Source: Magnetospirillum fulvum (GTDB lineage Bacteria > Pseudomonadota > Alphaproteobacteria > Rhodospirillales > Magnetospirillaceae). From it: a stretch of DNA of 64,000 nt. This document shows, one piece after another, positions 1-9,385 of the stretch. The notes under the pieces are model-generated. The model made no database searches. It was not told where the DNA came from and saw only the letters and a program-made list of their open reading frames with translations. Positions within the stretch are counted from its first letter, which is position 1; every line of letters starts with the position of its first letter. Position numbers and translations under genes: made by a program. The stretch lies in the NCBI RefSeq assembly GCF_900108475.1, contig NZ_FNWO01000003.1, positions 124,001 to 188,000 of the forward strand. Reading direction: 5' to 3'.

Positions 1-611
1 CCCGCCTCGGCCCGGGCCAGGATCGTCGAACAGAGCACCAGTTCGGCCTGGGGCGCAGCGGGGTGAATCCGGTTTTGCCACAGATCGAGGATGGTTTCGA
101 GCCCATGGGCGGGATGGGTGGTGACGATCGCATAAGGCGGGTCGGCCGGGTTGGGCGTGGCGGCAAGGTAGGACTCGGCCACCGCCGGGGGTAACAGCCC
201 GGCGGCAAGGCCGCGCCGTTCGAACTGGGCCGCCTGGGCTTCGGCACTCAGCAGCAGCAGGGGCGCGAAAGTGTCGAGGGCGGCGCGGGCAGGGGCGCGT
301 TCCAACAGCCGCCCCGGACCGGTGATCCACAGCACGCGGCGGTCGGCCAGCCGGACGAAGTCGAGCAGCGCCGGTTGGCGAAAAGCGATCAGGACGTCGG
401 TGCGCGGCGGCTTGCGCGCCGAGAGCGGATCCCACCGCACCCCTTCGATATCGGCGCCATAGGGGGTGGCGGTGAAGGCCCGCACGCTGTGGCCGCGTCG
501 GGCCAGCGCGGCGGCCAGGGCGGCGAACGCCTTTTCCGCCCCGCCCAGCGGCCGGGTTGCGGCGCTGAGGCCGTCGAAGGGGATGGACTGGTCCACCAGG
601 GTGATATGCAT
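1..611 (-). CDS. Glycosyltransferase, group 1/family 4 type (C-terminal part outside window)
   Basis: An open frame runs from an ATG at 611 down to the window edge without a stop, so only the first 203 residues are visible. The N-terminus (MHITLVDQSIPFDG) and the GGAEKAFAALAAALARRGHSV segment around residues 23-43 are typical of the N-terminal Rossmann half of GT-B glycosyltransferases, which transfer a sugar to lipid or polysaccharide acceptors at the inner membrane. The nucleotide-sugar binding half lies beyond position 1, so donor and product cannot be named. It is transcribed away from ygfZ. Confidence 0.7.
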   Translation of the reverse strand, partial: MHITLVDQSIPFDGLSAATRPLGGAEKAFAALAAALARRGHSVRAFTATPYGADIEGVRWDPLSARKPPRTDVLIAFRQPALLDFVRLADRRVLWITGPGRLLERAPARAALDTFAPLLLLSAEAQAAQFERRGLAAGLLPPAVAESYLAATPNPADPPYAIVTTHPAHGLETILDLWQNRIHPAAPQAELVLCSTILARAEA

Positions 612-700
612 CGTCCGTTCCTTATAAGGCCGCCGATCGGGCTTGTCATCCCAGGCGCTTTGTCCCACCCTTCGAGGGGATTGTCGGGAAAGGGTTTATC

Positions 701-1603
701 ATGACGGAACAGCGTTTCGTGCGTCTGGAACGGCGCGCCATCATCGCGATCGGCGGCGACGATCGCCGGACCTTCCTTCAAGGGCTGATCTCGAACGACG
801 TCACCCGACTATCGCCCGAGCGCGCCCTGTTCGCGGCGATGCTGACGCCCCAGGGCAAATTTCTGTTCGATCTGTTCCTGGCCGAGGCGGCGGACGGATC
901 CTTCCTTGTTGATACCGAGGCGGATCGGGCCGAGGCCCTGGTCCGCAAGCTGACCCTGCACCGGTTGCGCGCCAAGGTGACAATCGAACCGGTCGCCACC
1001 CTGTCGGTCTATGCCGCCTGGGGCGAGGGCGCCGCCGCCCGGCTGGGTCTGCCCGAAGCCGCCGGGTCGGCCGCGCCGGTCGCGGGCGGGATCGCCCTGG
1101 TTGATCCCCGTCTGGCTGCTGCCGGGGCGCGGCTGCTGTTGCCCGAGGGGGGCGAGGCGGCCCTGATCGCCGCCGGGTTTGCTCCCGGCAGTGTCGAGGA
1201 TTGGGACCGCGCCCGGATCGCTCTCGGCCTGCCCGACGGTGCCCGCGACATGGAGCCGGAAAAGGCGTTGCTGCTCGAAAATGGCTATGAGGAACTGGCC
1301 GGGGTCGATTTCGACAAGGGCTGTTACATGGGCCAGGAACTGACGGCGCGGACCCGCTATCGCGGTCTGATCCGTAAACGGTTGATGCCGGTGGTCATTT
1401 CCGGCCCAACTCCGGCTCCGGGAGCGATCGTCCGCCATGGCGAGGCCGAGGCGGGCGAAATGCGCTCCAGCGCGGGCGATCTCGGTCTGGCCCTGATCCG
1501 GCTGGAGGCGTTTCGGGCCTCGGGCGGGCAGGGGCTGCATTGCGGCGAGGCAACCCTGACCGCCAGCCGCCCCGACTGGGCCAAATTCCCCGAGACGGAG
1601 TAG
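701..1603 (+). CDS. ygfZ: YgfZ/GcvT-like folate-binding protein
   Basis: A 300-residue protein of the YgfZ (IBA57/COG0354) family, cytoplasmic tetrahydrofolate-binding relatives of the glycine-cleavage T protein that help assemble or repair certain Fe-S clusters. The family signature KGCYMGQE is present at residues 206-213, including the conserved Cys208. The N-terminal GcvT-like fold begins with RRTFLQGLISNDV. The ATG at 701 is chosen because the protein starts directly with the conserved region. It stands alone between a divergent glycosyltransferase and a two-component operon. Confidence 0.88.
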   Translation: MTEQRFVRLERRAIIAIGGDDRRTFLQGLISNDVTRLSPERALFAAMLTPQGKFLFDLFLAEAADGSFLVDTEADRAEALVRKLTLHRLRAKVTIEPVATLSVYAAWGEGAAARLGLPEAAGSAAPVAGGIALVDPRLAAAGARLLLPEGGEAALIAAGFAPGSVEDWDRARIALGLPDGARDMEPEKALLLENGYEELAGVDFDKGCYMGQELTARTRYRGLIRKRLMPVVISGPTPAPGAIVRHGEAEAGEMRSSAGDLGLALIRLEAFRASGGQGLHCGEATLTASRPDWAKFPETE

Positions 1604-1665
1604 CTGTTACCATCGGTTACCCAAAACCAACCGACTTGGCTCGGTGCGGAACGGTATAAAACGCC

Positions 1666-2400
1666 ATGGAACCCGGACCTCACATTCTGGTGGTCGATGA
1701 CGACCGCGAAATCCGCGATCTGCTGGCGCGCTTTCTTGCCCGGCATGGTTTGCGAGTCACCACTGCCCGCGACGGCGCCGAAATGCTGCGCCTGCTCGAC
1801 GAGCGGAAGATTGATCTGGTGGTGCTCGACCTGATGCTGCCGGGCGAGGACGGTCTGGCCCTGACCCGGCGGCTGCGCGAGGCGCGCTCCTCGATCCCGA
1901 TCGTAATGCTGACGGCGATGGGCGAGGACACCGACCGCATCGTCGGGCTGGAGATGGGGGCCGACGATTACGTCGCCAAGCCGTTCAATCCGCGCGAGTT
2001 ACTGGCCCGGATCAAGGCGGTGCTGCGCCGGGTCCAGGGCGGCGGCGGCGAGGGCGAGGGCGAGGCGGCCTCGGCCGGTGCCAACAAGCTGCGCTTCGAA
2101 GGTTGGATACTCGATCTCGCCACCCGCGATCTGCTGTCGCCCGAGGGCGTGATGATCGGTTTGTCGGCGGGCGAGTTCGGATTGTTGCAGGTGTTCGTCG
2201 AGCATCCGCGCCGGGTGCTGTCGCGCGATCAATTGCTTGATTTCGCCCGTGGCCGTACCGCCGCGCCGTTCGACCGCAGCATCGACATCCAGGTCAGTCG
2301 TCTGCGCCGCCGTCTCGGCGACGATGCCAAGGATCCGCAACTGATCAAGACCGTGCGCGGCGGCGGCTATCTGTTCACCGCTCAGGTCGATCGGGTATGA
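1666..2400 (+). CDS. OmpR-family response regulator
   Basis: A 244-residue two-domain regulator. The receiver domain (about 1-125) has the acidic pocket D11-D13, phospho-acceptor D55 in VVLDLMLPG, T83 and K105 in AKPFNP. A glycine/glutamate-rich linker (about 128-143) leads to an OmpR/PhoB winged-helix DNA-binding domain (about 147-240) with DRSIDIQVSRLRRRL and TVRGGGYLF. Its stop overlaps the start of the following histidine kinase by four bases (ATGA), so the two form one cognate operon. The target genes are not evident here. Confidence 0.92.
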   Translation: MEPGPHILVVDDDREIRDLLARFLARHGLRVTTARDGAEMLRLLDERKIDLVVLDLMLPGEDGLALTRRLREARSSIPIVMLTAMGEDTDRIVGLEMGADDYVAKPFNPRELLARIKAVLRRVQGGGGEGEGEAASAGANKLRFEGWILDLATRDLLSPEGVMIGLSAGEFGLLQVFVEHPRRVLSRDQLLDFARGRTAAPFDRSIDIQVSRLRRRLGDDAKDPQLIKTVRGGGYLFTAQVDRV

Positions 2401-3890
2401 CCCCCCGCCGGGTCCGGCGTTGGCTTCGCTGGCCGGACACGGTTCTGGGGCGTACCGCTCTGGTGTTGGTGCTGGCGCTGCTGCTGTCGGTGGCGACGGC
2501 GGTGATGCTGTTCGAAAGCCAGCGCCAAGAGGCGTTGGAGGCGATCGGCGGACGCAATGCCGCCGAGCGGGTCGGCGGTCTGGTCGCAATTGCCGAACAG
2601 ACCGATCCCGACCGCCGTCACGGCACGCTGCGCCGACTCGATACCCCCCGCTTCCGGGTCGGCTGGGGCACCCGTCCGGTGGTCGAGAACGACGAATCCT
2701 TCGGTCTGGCCGCCTTTGTCCGCGACACCCTGCAAACCGGGCTGGAAGGGCGCGAGATTCGGGTCTCGTCCCGTCCCGGCCCGGTCGGCGGTCCCGATAC
2801 CGGGATGTTTGGGCGTGGCGGCCGTGCTCGCGACGATGATCGCCCGCCGCAGGAGGCCGAGCCGTTTCCGCCGCCGGGCGAGGGGCCGTCTTTCGCTCCG
2901 CCTGGGGCGGAATCGCTGCGCCCCCCCTCGCTCAACCGTCCTCATCACATGATCGGCCCGGCGCTGCGGATTTCGGTCCGGCTGGATGACGGTTCGTGGC
3001 TGAACGTGCTGGCCCCGCTCGATCCGGGTGTCTCGCTGTGGCGGCCGCGCTTTGTCGCGCCGCTGTTGCTGGGGCTGGTGCTGGTGACGCTGGCGGCGCT
3101 GGTCGCGGTGCGCAAGGCGACCTTGCCGTTTGCCGTCTTCGCTGCCGCCGCCGAGCGGCTGGGGGTCGATGTCGGCGCACCGCCGCTGGCGGTGACCGGC
3201 CCGCGTGAGGTCCGCCGCGCCGCCCATGCCTTTAACGTGATGCAGGACCGGATCGTCCGTTTCGTGCAGGACCGCACCCAGATGCTGGCGGCGATCAGTC
3301 ACGATCTGAAGACGCCGATCACCCGGCTTCGCCTGCGCGCCGAGTTCATCGAGGATGACGAGCAGCGGGCAAAGATGCTGGCCGATCTCGCCGAGATGGA
3401 ACAGATGATCGCCTCGACCCTGGCCTTTGCCCGCGACGATGCTGCCAGCGAGCCGCGTCAGCGTCTCGACCTCGCCACGATGGTTCAGGGAATGCTGGAA
3501 GACCTCGAGGATATGGGCGTCGCCTGCTCCTATACCGGGCCGGACAGTCTGGTGATCGCGGCGCGGCCGGTGGCACTGAAGCGCGCCATCGCCAATCTGC
3601 TCGACAATGCGGTCAAGTATGGCGGCCGGGCCGGAGTCGGGCTGACCACCGGCGGTGGCGAGATTCTCCTTACCATCGACGATGACGGCCCCGGTATTCC
3701 CGAGGACTCGATGGAGCGGGTGTTCGCGCCGTTCTTCCGACTGGAAACCTCGCGCTCGCGCGATACCGGCGGCACCGGATTAGGGCTGGCGGTGGCGCGG
3801 GCCGCGATCCGCGCCCATGGCGGCGACATCACCCTGGCCAACCGTCCCGAAGGCGGTTTGCGCGCCACCCTCAGCCTGCCTCAAGCGTAA
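2397..3890 (+). CDS. EnvZ-like sensor histidine kinase
   Basis: A 497-residue membrane kinase partnered with the upstream OmpR-type regulator. It shows a first membrane segment (about 17-38), a periplasmic region of roughly 180 residues that ends in a proline-rich stretch (about 150-185), and a second membrane segment (about 218-240). A HAMP region and the dimerisation helix with phospho-acceptor His302 in ISHDLKTPITRLR follow. The ATPase domain has NLLDNAVKYG, DDGPGI and GTGLGLAVA. This is the EnvZ/RstB class. The long Pro/Arg-rich stretch before the second membrane helix is unusual for the class. The signal is unknown. Confidence 0.9.
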   Translation: MTPRRVRRWLRWPDTVLGRTALVLVLALLLSVATAVMLFESQRQEALEAIGGRNAAERVGGLVAIAEQTDPDRRHGTLRRLDTPRFRVGWGTRPVVENDESFGLAAFVRDTLQTGLEGREIRVSSRPGPVGGPDTGMFGRGGRARDDDRPPQEAEPFPPPGEGPSFAPPGAESLRPPSLNRPHHMIGPALRISVRLDDGSWLNVLAPLDPGVSLWRPRFVAPLLLGLVLVTLAALVAVRKATLPFAVFAAAAERLGVDVGAPPLAVTGPREVRRAAHAFNVMQDRIVRFVQDRTQMLAAISHDLKTPITRLRLRAEFIEDDEQRAKMLADLAEMEQMIASTLAFARDDAASEPRQRLDLATMVQGMLEDLEDMGVACSYTGPDSLVIAARPVALKRAIANLLDNAVKYGGRAGVGLTTGGGEILLTIDDDGPGIPEDSMERVFAPFFRLETSRSRDTGGTGLGLAVARAAIRAHGGDITLANRPEGGLRATLSLPQA

Positions 3891-3941
3891 AGAGGCGGGG
3901 CAAAGTCGCTTAGACGCCTGATTTCAATCGACACAAATGGA

Positions 3942-3973
3942 AACCCCCTAGAACCGTTAGGTTCCAGGGGGTT
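3942..3973 (-). terminator. Hairpin downstream of tRNA-Phe
   Basis: Arms 3942-3955 and 3960-3973 pair over 14 positions with one mismatch around a GTTA loop. It lies just past the tRNA-Phe CCA end on the minus strand. The following T tract is short, so termination is likely but not certain. Confidence 0.55.
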
Positions 3974-3976
3974 AAA

Positions 3977-4052
3977 TGGTGCCCAGGGGCGGAATCGAAC
4001 CACCGACACTGCGATTTTCAGTCGCATGCTCTACCAACTGAGCTACCTGGGC
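3977..4052 (-). tRNA. tRNA-Phe (anticodon GAA)
   Basis: The minus strand folds into a 76-nt cloverleaf. The acceptor stem is GCCCAGG/CCTGGGC, the D arm GCTCAGTTGGTAGAGC, the anticodon loop CTGAAAA (GAA, Phe), and the T arm is GGTTCGATTCC. The discriminator is A and CCA is encoded. It sits alone between the histidine kinase and yacG. Confidence 0.97.
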
Positions 4053-4104
4053 AGGTCGCTCTCCGTGAAGAGGAGGCGCTTATAGATGATGATTTGGGGG
4101 TCGG

Positions 4105-4299
4105 TCAAGCCCCTCTCGACGAAAAAACGTCATCTTGTGCATTTTCTTCGGAGGTCTCGTCGGTTTCGACCCGATAGACCCCGCCCAGCCAGCGATGCAG
4201 GTCGACATCGGCGCAACGCTTCGAGCAGAACGGGCGCAGGGCGGGCGCGGCGGACGCGCCGCAAATCGGGCAGGCGGGGGCGGACGGGGCTTCGGTCAT
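4105..4299 (-). CDS. yacG: YacG zinc-binding protein (DNA gyrase inhibitor type)
   Basis: A 64-residue protein with the YacG four-cysteine zinc motif, CPICG near residue 10 and FCSKRC near residue 24, followed by the family hallmark ADVDLHRWL. In E. coli YacG binds GyrB and inhibits gyrase. The acidic tail after RVETDE is not conserved. The start overlaps the stop of the RNase E/G gene by four bases (ATGA), placing it last in the hisG-to-yacG operon. Confidence 0.92.
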   Translation of the reverse strand: MTEAPSAPACPICGASAAPALRPFCSKRCADVDLHRWLGGVYRVETDETSEENAQDDVFSSRGA

Positions 4300-5435
4300 C
4301 CGGGTATCTCCTCGATCGAACTATCCTCACGGGCCCGACCGGGATCGGCGCGGACGGGCAGGGGACGGCACAGGCGCGCCTCGGCCTCGGCCAGGGCGTC
4401 GGAACGCCGGGCCAGGGCCGTTGCCACCTCGGGGGCGACAACCAGCCTGAGCGGCCGTCCAGGGCGGCAGGCGGCCTCGGCCAGGGCCAGACGCAGGGCG
4501 GCCAGCGCCGCCGTCTCGGGCGTCGGCAGGGTCGGGCGGTCGCACAGCAGTTCAGCCAAGGCCAGGCCGCGCCGTTCGCGGGTCAGTTCGACCAGCCCCA
4601 GCCGCGACACCCCAAAGATCTGGGTCGGCACCGGGTCGGCCGCAACCGCTTCTTTCAGCGCGTCGGCGAGACGGTGGGGCGCGTCACGCCGGACCGAGAC
4701 GAAATCAATCACCACCTGCCCGCCGATCCCACGCAGGCGGAGATGGCGGGCGATCGCGGCAACCGCCTTGCGGTTGGCCTCGTCGGCGCGGCCACCGCCC
4801 GAATCGATGTCGATCGCGGTCAGCGCCGCCGTGCTCTCGATTGTCATCCGCCCGCCGCCCGCCAGCGGCACCTCGGCGGCCAGGGCGGATTCAATCTCTT
4901 CCTCGACGCGGTAAAGCCCGAACAGCGGCCCGTCGCGATGGTGCTCGGCCAGAGCGGGCGCCAGCGCCTTTGCCTCGGCCAGGGCGGCGGGATCGTCAAC
5001 CCGCACCCGGCGGATTGCGGGATGGGCCGCCAACAGCCGTTTGAGCGTCGCTGGGCGCGATATCAGCGCCGGGGCCTTGGTTGCGCCCGGAACGGCGAGA
5101 TCGCCCGCCAGCGGTGACAGCAGCGGTCCTTTGCCCGCGCGGGCCTCGGCCCGGACCGCAACCGCGACCGCCGCCCCCTCGGACAGGCCCAGCGCCGCCG
5201 CACCGGGCAGGAAGCCGGGGCGGTCGCCGGTGCCGATCTCGACAAAGGCGGCGTTCAAGCCGCGGTCAAGCGCGACGACGCGGCCGAGAAAGCGTGATCC
5301 AAGGTGAAGGGTGGGGCGGTCGATCACCAGTTCGGTGAGGCGGCCCCGGGTCAGCAGGGCAAAGCGGCTTTCGCCCGGTCCCCACGACCAGAGAATTTCG
5401 TCGATGCCAAGCGGCGTCGCGCCCGGGTCAGTCAC
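4296..5435 (-). CDS. Ribonuclease E/G-family protein
   Basis: A 379-residue cytoplasmic protein with the catalytic core of RNase E/G, which cleaves single-stranded RNA in rRNA and mRNA processing. An S1-like segment (GSRFLGRVVALDRGLNAAFV) is followed by the DNase I-like region TAALTAIDIDSGGG, which carries the metal-binding aspartates, and then GGQVVIDFV. It lacks the long C-terminal scaffold of RNase E and the zinc-link cysteines, so it is a short RNase G-like form. I place the start at GTG 5435, eight bases inside maf, because upstream codons only read through maf in another frame. Confidence 0.85.
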   Translation of the reverse strand: MTDPGATPLGIDEILWSWGPGESRFALLTRGRLTELVIDRPTLHLGSRFLGRVVALDRGLNAAFVEIGTGDRPGFLPGAAALGLSEGAAVAVAVRAEARAGKGPLLSPLAGDLAVPGATKAPALISRPATLKRLLAAHPAIRRVRVDDPAALAEAKALAPALAEHHRDGPLFGLYRVEEEIESALAAEVPLAGGGRMTIESTAALTAIDIDSGGGRADEANRKAVAAIARHLRLRGIGGQVVIDFVSVRRDAPHRLADALKEAVAADPVPTQIFGVSRLGLVELTRERRGLALAELLCDRPTLPTPETAALAALRLALAEAACRPGRPLRLVVAPEVATALARRSDALAEAEARLCRPLPVRADPGRAREDSSIEEIPG

Positions 5436-6018
5436 GCCACCCCAGGCCGTCGAGCAGCGAGCCGGTTTCGAACAGGGGCAGGCCGACGACGTTGGAATAA
5501 GAGCCGGAAAGCGCGCGGACGAAGCGCGCGGCGCGGCCCTGGATCGCATAGCCGCCTGCCTTGCCGTGCCATTCCCCGCTGGCGAGATAGGACTCGATCT
5601 CGGCCGGGAGCAGGCGCTTGAAGGTGACGGAGGTGGTGACCAGCCGCCGCCCGGTCCGCCCGTCGGGGCCGATCAGGCACAGCCCGCCCAGCACCCGATG
5701 CCGCCGTCCCGACAGCAGCGCGAGGCACTTGCGGGCGGTGGACTCGTCTTCGGCTTTGGGAAGGGTGCGGCGGCCGCAGGCGACCACCGTGTCGGCGGCA
5801 AGGACGAAACAGCCGGGGTGGCGTTCGGCCACCGCGCGGGCTTTCTGCTCGGCAAGCCGCCCGGCCAAGACCTGGGGCAGCTCGTCGCGCAAGGGGGTTT
5901 CGTCGATGTCGGCGGGGTCGATCCGGCCGGGGGCGATGCCGATCTGGTGCAGCAAATCGACCCGTCTGGGCGATGCCGAGGCCAGGACCAGCGCCGGGCG
6001 TCCGGCCGTCTCGATCAT
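5428..6018 (-). CDS. maf: Maf-like nucleoside triphosphate pyrophosphatase
   Basis: A 196-residue Maf/HAM1-superfamily enzyme that hydrolyses non-canonical or modified NTPs to NMP and pyrophosphate, a nucleotide-pool sanitiser. The signature SASPRR lies at residues 14-19, followed by LAADTVV with the catalytic aspartate, FKRLLPAEIESYL, and EWHGKAGGYAIQG. It sits seven bases downstream of infA and overlaps the RNase E/G start. The infA-maf-RNase-yacG order is conserved in alphaproteobacteria. Confidence 0.93.
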   Translation of the reverse strand: MIETAGRPALVLASASPRRVDLLHQIGIAPGRIDPADIDETPLRDELPQVLAGRLAEQKARAVAERHPGCFVLAADTVVACGRRTLPKAEDESTARKCLALLSGRRHRVLGGLCLIGPDGRTGRRLVTTSVTFKRLLPAEIESYLASGEWHGKAGGYAIQGRAARFVRALSGSYSNVVGLPLFETGSLLDGLGWRD

Positions 6019-6025
6019 ATCAATG

Positions 6026-6244
6026 CTACTTGTAGCGGAAGGTGATGCGGCCCTTGGTCAAGTCGTAGGGCGTCATTTCCACGTTGACCCGGTCGCCGGC
6101 AAGGACACGGATCCGGTTCTTGCGCATCTTTCCGGACGTGTGAGCAAGGATTTCATGTTCGTTGTCGAGCTTGACCCTGAACATGGCGTTGGGCAAAAGC
6201 TCCGACACCGTGCCTGAAAACTCGATTACATCCTCTTTCGCCAT
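6026..6244 (-). CDS. infA: Translation initiation factor IF-1
   Basis: A 72-residue S1/OB-fold protein nearly identical to alphaproteobacterial IF-1, starting [13 protein letters not shown] and ending [12 protein letters not shown]. It binds the 30S A site during initiation. The open frame extends upstream to 6319, but only the ATG at 6244 gives the canonical length and N-terminus. Confidence 0.98.
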   Translation of the reverse strand: MAKEDVIEFSGTVSELLPNAMFRVKLDNEHEILAHTSGKMRKNRIRVLAGDRVNVEMTPYDLTKGRITFRYK

Positions 6245-6334
6245 CTGGCCTCCATCCGGGTTCCCTGCTGCGCGGGAAGATAAGTGAGCGCTCGGTGCTG
6301 TTTGGTCAAGCGTTTTCACGTTATGTGAGGGTGT

Positions 6335-6784
6335 TTACTCGCGCGCCAGCCCCGGCGGGGGGAAGCGTTTGAGAATGCGCCGCTGTAATTCGTCACGAAC
6401 GGCGCGGTAGGAATCGAGGCGAACCTCGCGGCTGGCCTCGACCAAAGAGGGGTCGAAGGTCGGCCAATATTCGACCTCGCAGGCATTGCCCCGCGTCAGG
6501 TCCACCGCCTTGTGCTGGGCTTCGGGCGACAGCGAGATCACCACGTCGAAGCTCTCATCTTCCAGCGCCCTGAAATCGCGCGGGCAATGGCGCGACAAGT
6601 CGATCCCGATTTCGTCCATCACCTGGACCATCAACGGATCGGTCTCGCCCGCACGGACACCGACCGATTGGACATAAAGCCGGGTGCCGTGCAGCCGCTT
6701 CATGATTCCTTCGGCCATCGGCGAGCGCAGCGCGTTTAAGGTACAGCAGAACAGCACGGCGGAGGGCAGCGGCGCGGGCTCCAC
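6335..6784 (-). CDS. Low-molecular-weight protein-tyrosine phosphatase-like protein
   Basis: A 149-residue protein of the LMW-PTP/arsenate reductase fold. The phosphate-binding loop is CTLNALRS near residues 14-21 (C-x5-R-S), preceded by a second cysteine. The later WPTFDPS carries the probable general-acid aspartate. Orthologues occur at the same place, between the UPF0262 gene and infA, in many alphaproteobacteria. Whether it acts on phosphotyrosine or arsenate cannot be decided from sequence; no arsenic genes are adjacent. Confidence 0.82.
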   Translation of the reverse strand: MEPAPLPSAVLFCCTLNALRSPMAEGIMKRLHGTRLYVQSVGVRAGETDPLMVQVMDEIGIDLSRHCPRDFRALEDESFDVVISLSPEAQHKAVDLTRGNACEVEYWPTFDPSLVEASREVRLDSYRAVRDELQRRILKRFPPPGLARE

Positions 6785-6787
6785 CCC

Positions 6788-7261
6788 TTATCCCCGCACA
6801 TGAAGGATGCAGATCAGGGTGAACAGCCGCCGCGCCGTGACGAAATCGAGCGCGATCCGCCCCTTCATTCGTTGGAGCAGCAAGGCCGCCCCCTCGTCAT
6901 GGAGGGCGCGGCGGCCCTGGTCGATCGCCTCGATCTTCGAGGGCGGCGCGGTGCGGATCGCGGCGTAATAGCTTTCGCACACCAGGAAATAGTCTTTGAC
7001 TAGCGACTGGAACGCCGTCAGCGGCAAGCCGACCTCGGTCAGCGGGATGTCGGCCCCGCTGCGGATGTCGAAGATCAGCCGGTTGTCCTCCAGCCGCAGC
7101 CGCAGCAGATAGGGACCAACAAAGTCCCCCTCTGGCGCGAAGCTGTTTTCCTCGATCAGGTCATAGATCGCTACGGCGCGTTCATGCTCGACCTCGGCCG
7201 AACGGCGGACCAGGGTTTTGTCGTCCAGGCGGATGTCGATCAACCGCTGGCGGTCTGGCAT
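6788..7261 (-). CDS. UPF0262 family protein
   Basis: A 157-residue protein matching the UPF0262 family, limited to alphaproteobacteria and of unknown function. Recognisable segments are [20 protein letters not shown] near the start, [18 protein letters not shown] in the middle and [16 protein letters not shown] at the end. The start shares one base with the hisD stop (TAATG), indicating translational coupling. Confidence 0.85.
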   Translation of the reverse strand: MPDRQRLIDIRLDDKTLVRRSAEVEHERAVAIYDLIEENSFAPEGDFVGPYLLRLRLEDNRLIFDIRSGADIPLTEVGLPLTAFQSLVKDYFLVCESYYAAIRTAPPSKIEAIDQGRRALHDEGAALLLQRMKGRIALDFVTARRLFTLICILHVRG

Positions 7262-8559
7262 TACTCCGTTCCGATATTGAGCCTGATTCCCACCGACAAT
7301 CCGTGCGCTCCCAGCCCTTCGGCCTCGGCCAGCCGTACCGCCGCCGGGCCTATAGCCCGCAGCGAGAGGGCGTCGCAGCCCAAGAGGGTGGTCCGCTTCA
7401 TGAAGTCGAGCACGCCGAGACCCGACGAGAACCGCGCCGAGCGCGCCGTCGGCAACACATGGTTCGGCCCGCCGACATAATCGCCCACCGCTTCCGGGGT
7501 GAAACGGCCGAGGAAGATCGCCCCGGCATTGCGCACCCGCGCCGCCAGAGCTTCCGGTTCGGCCACCGCCAGTTCAAGATGCTCGGGCGCGATGCGATCG
7601 ACCAGCGGCAGCGAGTCGGCCAGGGTCGGCACCACGATCACCGCGCCGTGACGGTCCCAGCTATCCCGTGCGATCGCAGCGCGCGACAGAGTCTTCAGAT
7701 GCGACTCGACCGCCTGGGCGACCCGGCGGCCGAATTCGGCATCGTCGGTAATCAGAATGCTCTGGGCGGCGGTGTCGTGCTCGGCCTGGCTGAGCAGATC
7801 GGCGGCGATCCAGCCGGGATCATTGCCGTTATCGGCGACGACCAGAATCTCCGACGGTCCGGCGATCATGTCGATGCCGACGGTGCCGAACACCCGCCGC
7901 TTGGCGGCGGCGACATAGGCGTTGCCCGGTCCCACGATCTTATCGACCGGGCGGATGGTGGCGGTGCCATAGGCCAGCGCGCCGACCGCCTGGGCTCCGC
8001 CGACGCGGTAGATTTCGTCGATTCCGGCGATGCGGGCGGCGGCCAGCACCAGCGGGTTCAGCCGTCCCCCCGGCGAGGGCACCACCATCACCAGCCGTTC
8101 GACCCCGGCCGCCTTGGCCGGAATCGCGTTCATCAGCACCGAGGAGGGATAGGCGGCGGTGCCGCCCGGCACGTACAGACCGGCGGCCTGGACCGCGGTC
8201 CAGCGCAGACCGAGCCGCACCCCGGCCTCGTCGATGAAGTGATCGTCGCTCGGCACCTGACGGTGGTGGAAGGCGCGGATGCGGGCGGCGGCCAGTTCCA
8301 GCGCCGCCAGCAGATCGGGGTCGCAACTGGCGCAGGCGGCATCGACCTCGTCGGAGCCGATCGCCAGACCGGCGGCATTCAGTTCCAGCCGGTCGAACCG
8401 GGCGGTGTATTCGATCAAAGCGGCATCGCCACGACGGCGCACGTCGGCCAGGATCGCGGCGACCTGGGCATCGACGTCCTCGTCCGTCTCGCGCTTCATG
8501 TCGAGCAAGGCGGCGAACGCGGCTTCGAAATCCGGATCGGTAGAGGCGAGAGTCCTCAT
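7261..8559 (-). CDS. hisD: Histidinol dehydrogenase
   Basis: A 432-residue zinc enzyme performing the last two oxidations of histidine biosynthesis, L-histidinol to L-histidine with two NAD. Family segments include [51 protein letters not shown] and the C-terminal PNHVLPT. Full length for the family. It overlaps the hisG stop by one base (TGATG). Confidence 0.97.
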   Translation of the reverse strand: MRTLASTDPDFEAAFAALLDMKRETDEDVDAQVAAILADVRRRGDAALIEYTARFDRLELNAAGLAIGSDEVDAACASCDPDLLAALELAAARIRAFHHRQVPSDDHFIDEAGVRLGLRWTAVQAAGLYVPGGTAAYPSSVLMNAIPAKAAGVERLVMVVPSPGGRLNPLVLAAARIAGIDEIYRVGGAQAVGALAYGTATIRPVDKIVGPGNAYVAAAKRRVFGTVGIDMIAGPSEILVVADNGNDPGWIAADLLSQAEHDTAAQSILITDDAEFGRRVAQAVESHLKTLSRAAIARDSWDRHGAVIVVPTLADSLPLVDRIAPEHLELAVAEPEALAARVRNAGAIFLGRFTPEAVGDYVGGPNHVLPTARSARFSSGLGVLDFMKRTTLLGCDALSLRAIGPAAVRLAEAEGLGAHGLSVGIRLNIGTE

Positions 8560-9224
8560 CAGGCTTGGGCTCCCCGGGCGCGGCGGAAGGCCTCGATCCA
8601 GCCGGACATTTCATCCGGTCGGGTCTTCAGCGCGGCGCGGTTGACGATCAGACGGCTGGTGACCTGGGCGATCACTTCGACTTCCTTTAGCCCGTTGGCC
8701 TTCAGCGTGGCTCCAGACGACACCAGATCGACGATCCGCGAACACAGGCCCAGGGTGGGGGCCAGTTCCATCGCCCCGTTCAGCTTGACGCATTCGGCCT
8801 GGACGCCGCGCCGGGCGAAGTGGCGGCGGGTGATCTCGGGATATTTGGTGGCGATGCGGACATGGCTCCACCGGCCGGGATCGTCGGTCGCGGCGATATC
8901 GTCCGGCTCGGCCACCGACAGGCGGCAGCCGCCGATGCCCAGATCGAGCGGGGCGTAAATCTCGGGATAGGAAAATTCCATTAGCACATCGTTCCCGGCA
9001 ATTCCCAGGTGCGCCGCGCCGAACGCGACAAAGGTCGCGACGTCGAACGAACGCACCCTGATGATATCGATGTGGGGATGGTTGGTGGTAAAGCGCAACA
9101 GCCGGGAATGGGGATCGTCGAACGCGGCTTCGGGTTCGATCCCGGCGGCGCGGACCAGAGGCATCGCCTCGTCGAGAATCCTGCCCTTGGGCAGAGCGAT
9201 CACCAATTTGTCTTGCTGGAGCAC
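8559..9224 (-). CDS. hisG: ATP phosphoribosyltransferase, short form
   Basis: A 221-residue catalytic subunit for the first step of histidine biosynthesis (ATP + PRPP). It starts [17 protein letters not shown] and contains the PRPP-binding [11 protein letters not shown] near the end. It is the short HisG form, lacking the C-terminal regulatory domain, so by family knowledge it should need HisZ. No hisZ lies in this window. It is the first gene of the eight-gene minus-strand run down to yacG. Confidence 0.95.
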   Translation of the reverse strand: MLQQDKLVIALPKGRILDEAMPLVRAAGIEPEAAFDDPHSRLLRFTTNHPHIDIIRVRSFDVATFVAFGAAHLGIAGNDVLMEFSYPEIYAPLDLGIGGCRLSVAEPDDIAATDDPGRWSHVRIATKYPEITRRHFARRGVQAECVKLNGAMELAPTLGLCSRIVDLVSSGATLKANGLKEVEVIAQVTSRLIVNRAALKTRPDEMSGWIEAFRRARGAQA

Positions 9225-9385
9225 GATACGTCTTCCGAAAATTCGATCCTGGCGGGGCTCGATTTCTACAAGGTTTCGCCGGGCGGTGCCACCCTATGAT
9301 GAGTTTTGCTCCGCTGCTCTGGCGTCGGGCCAGAGGCTCGGCTACACTCCGCCGCTTCCTGGAACGGCCAAAGAGCAGGGGGGAT

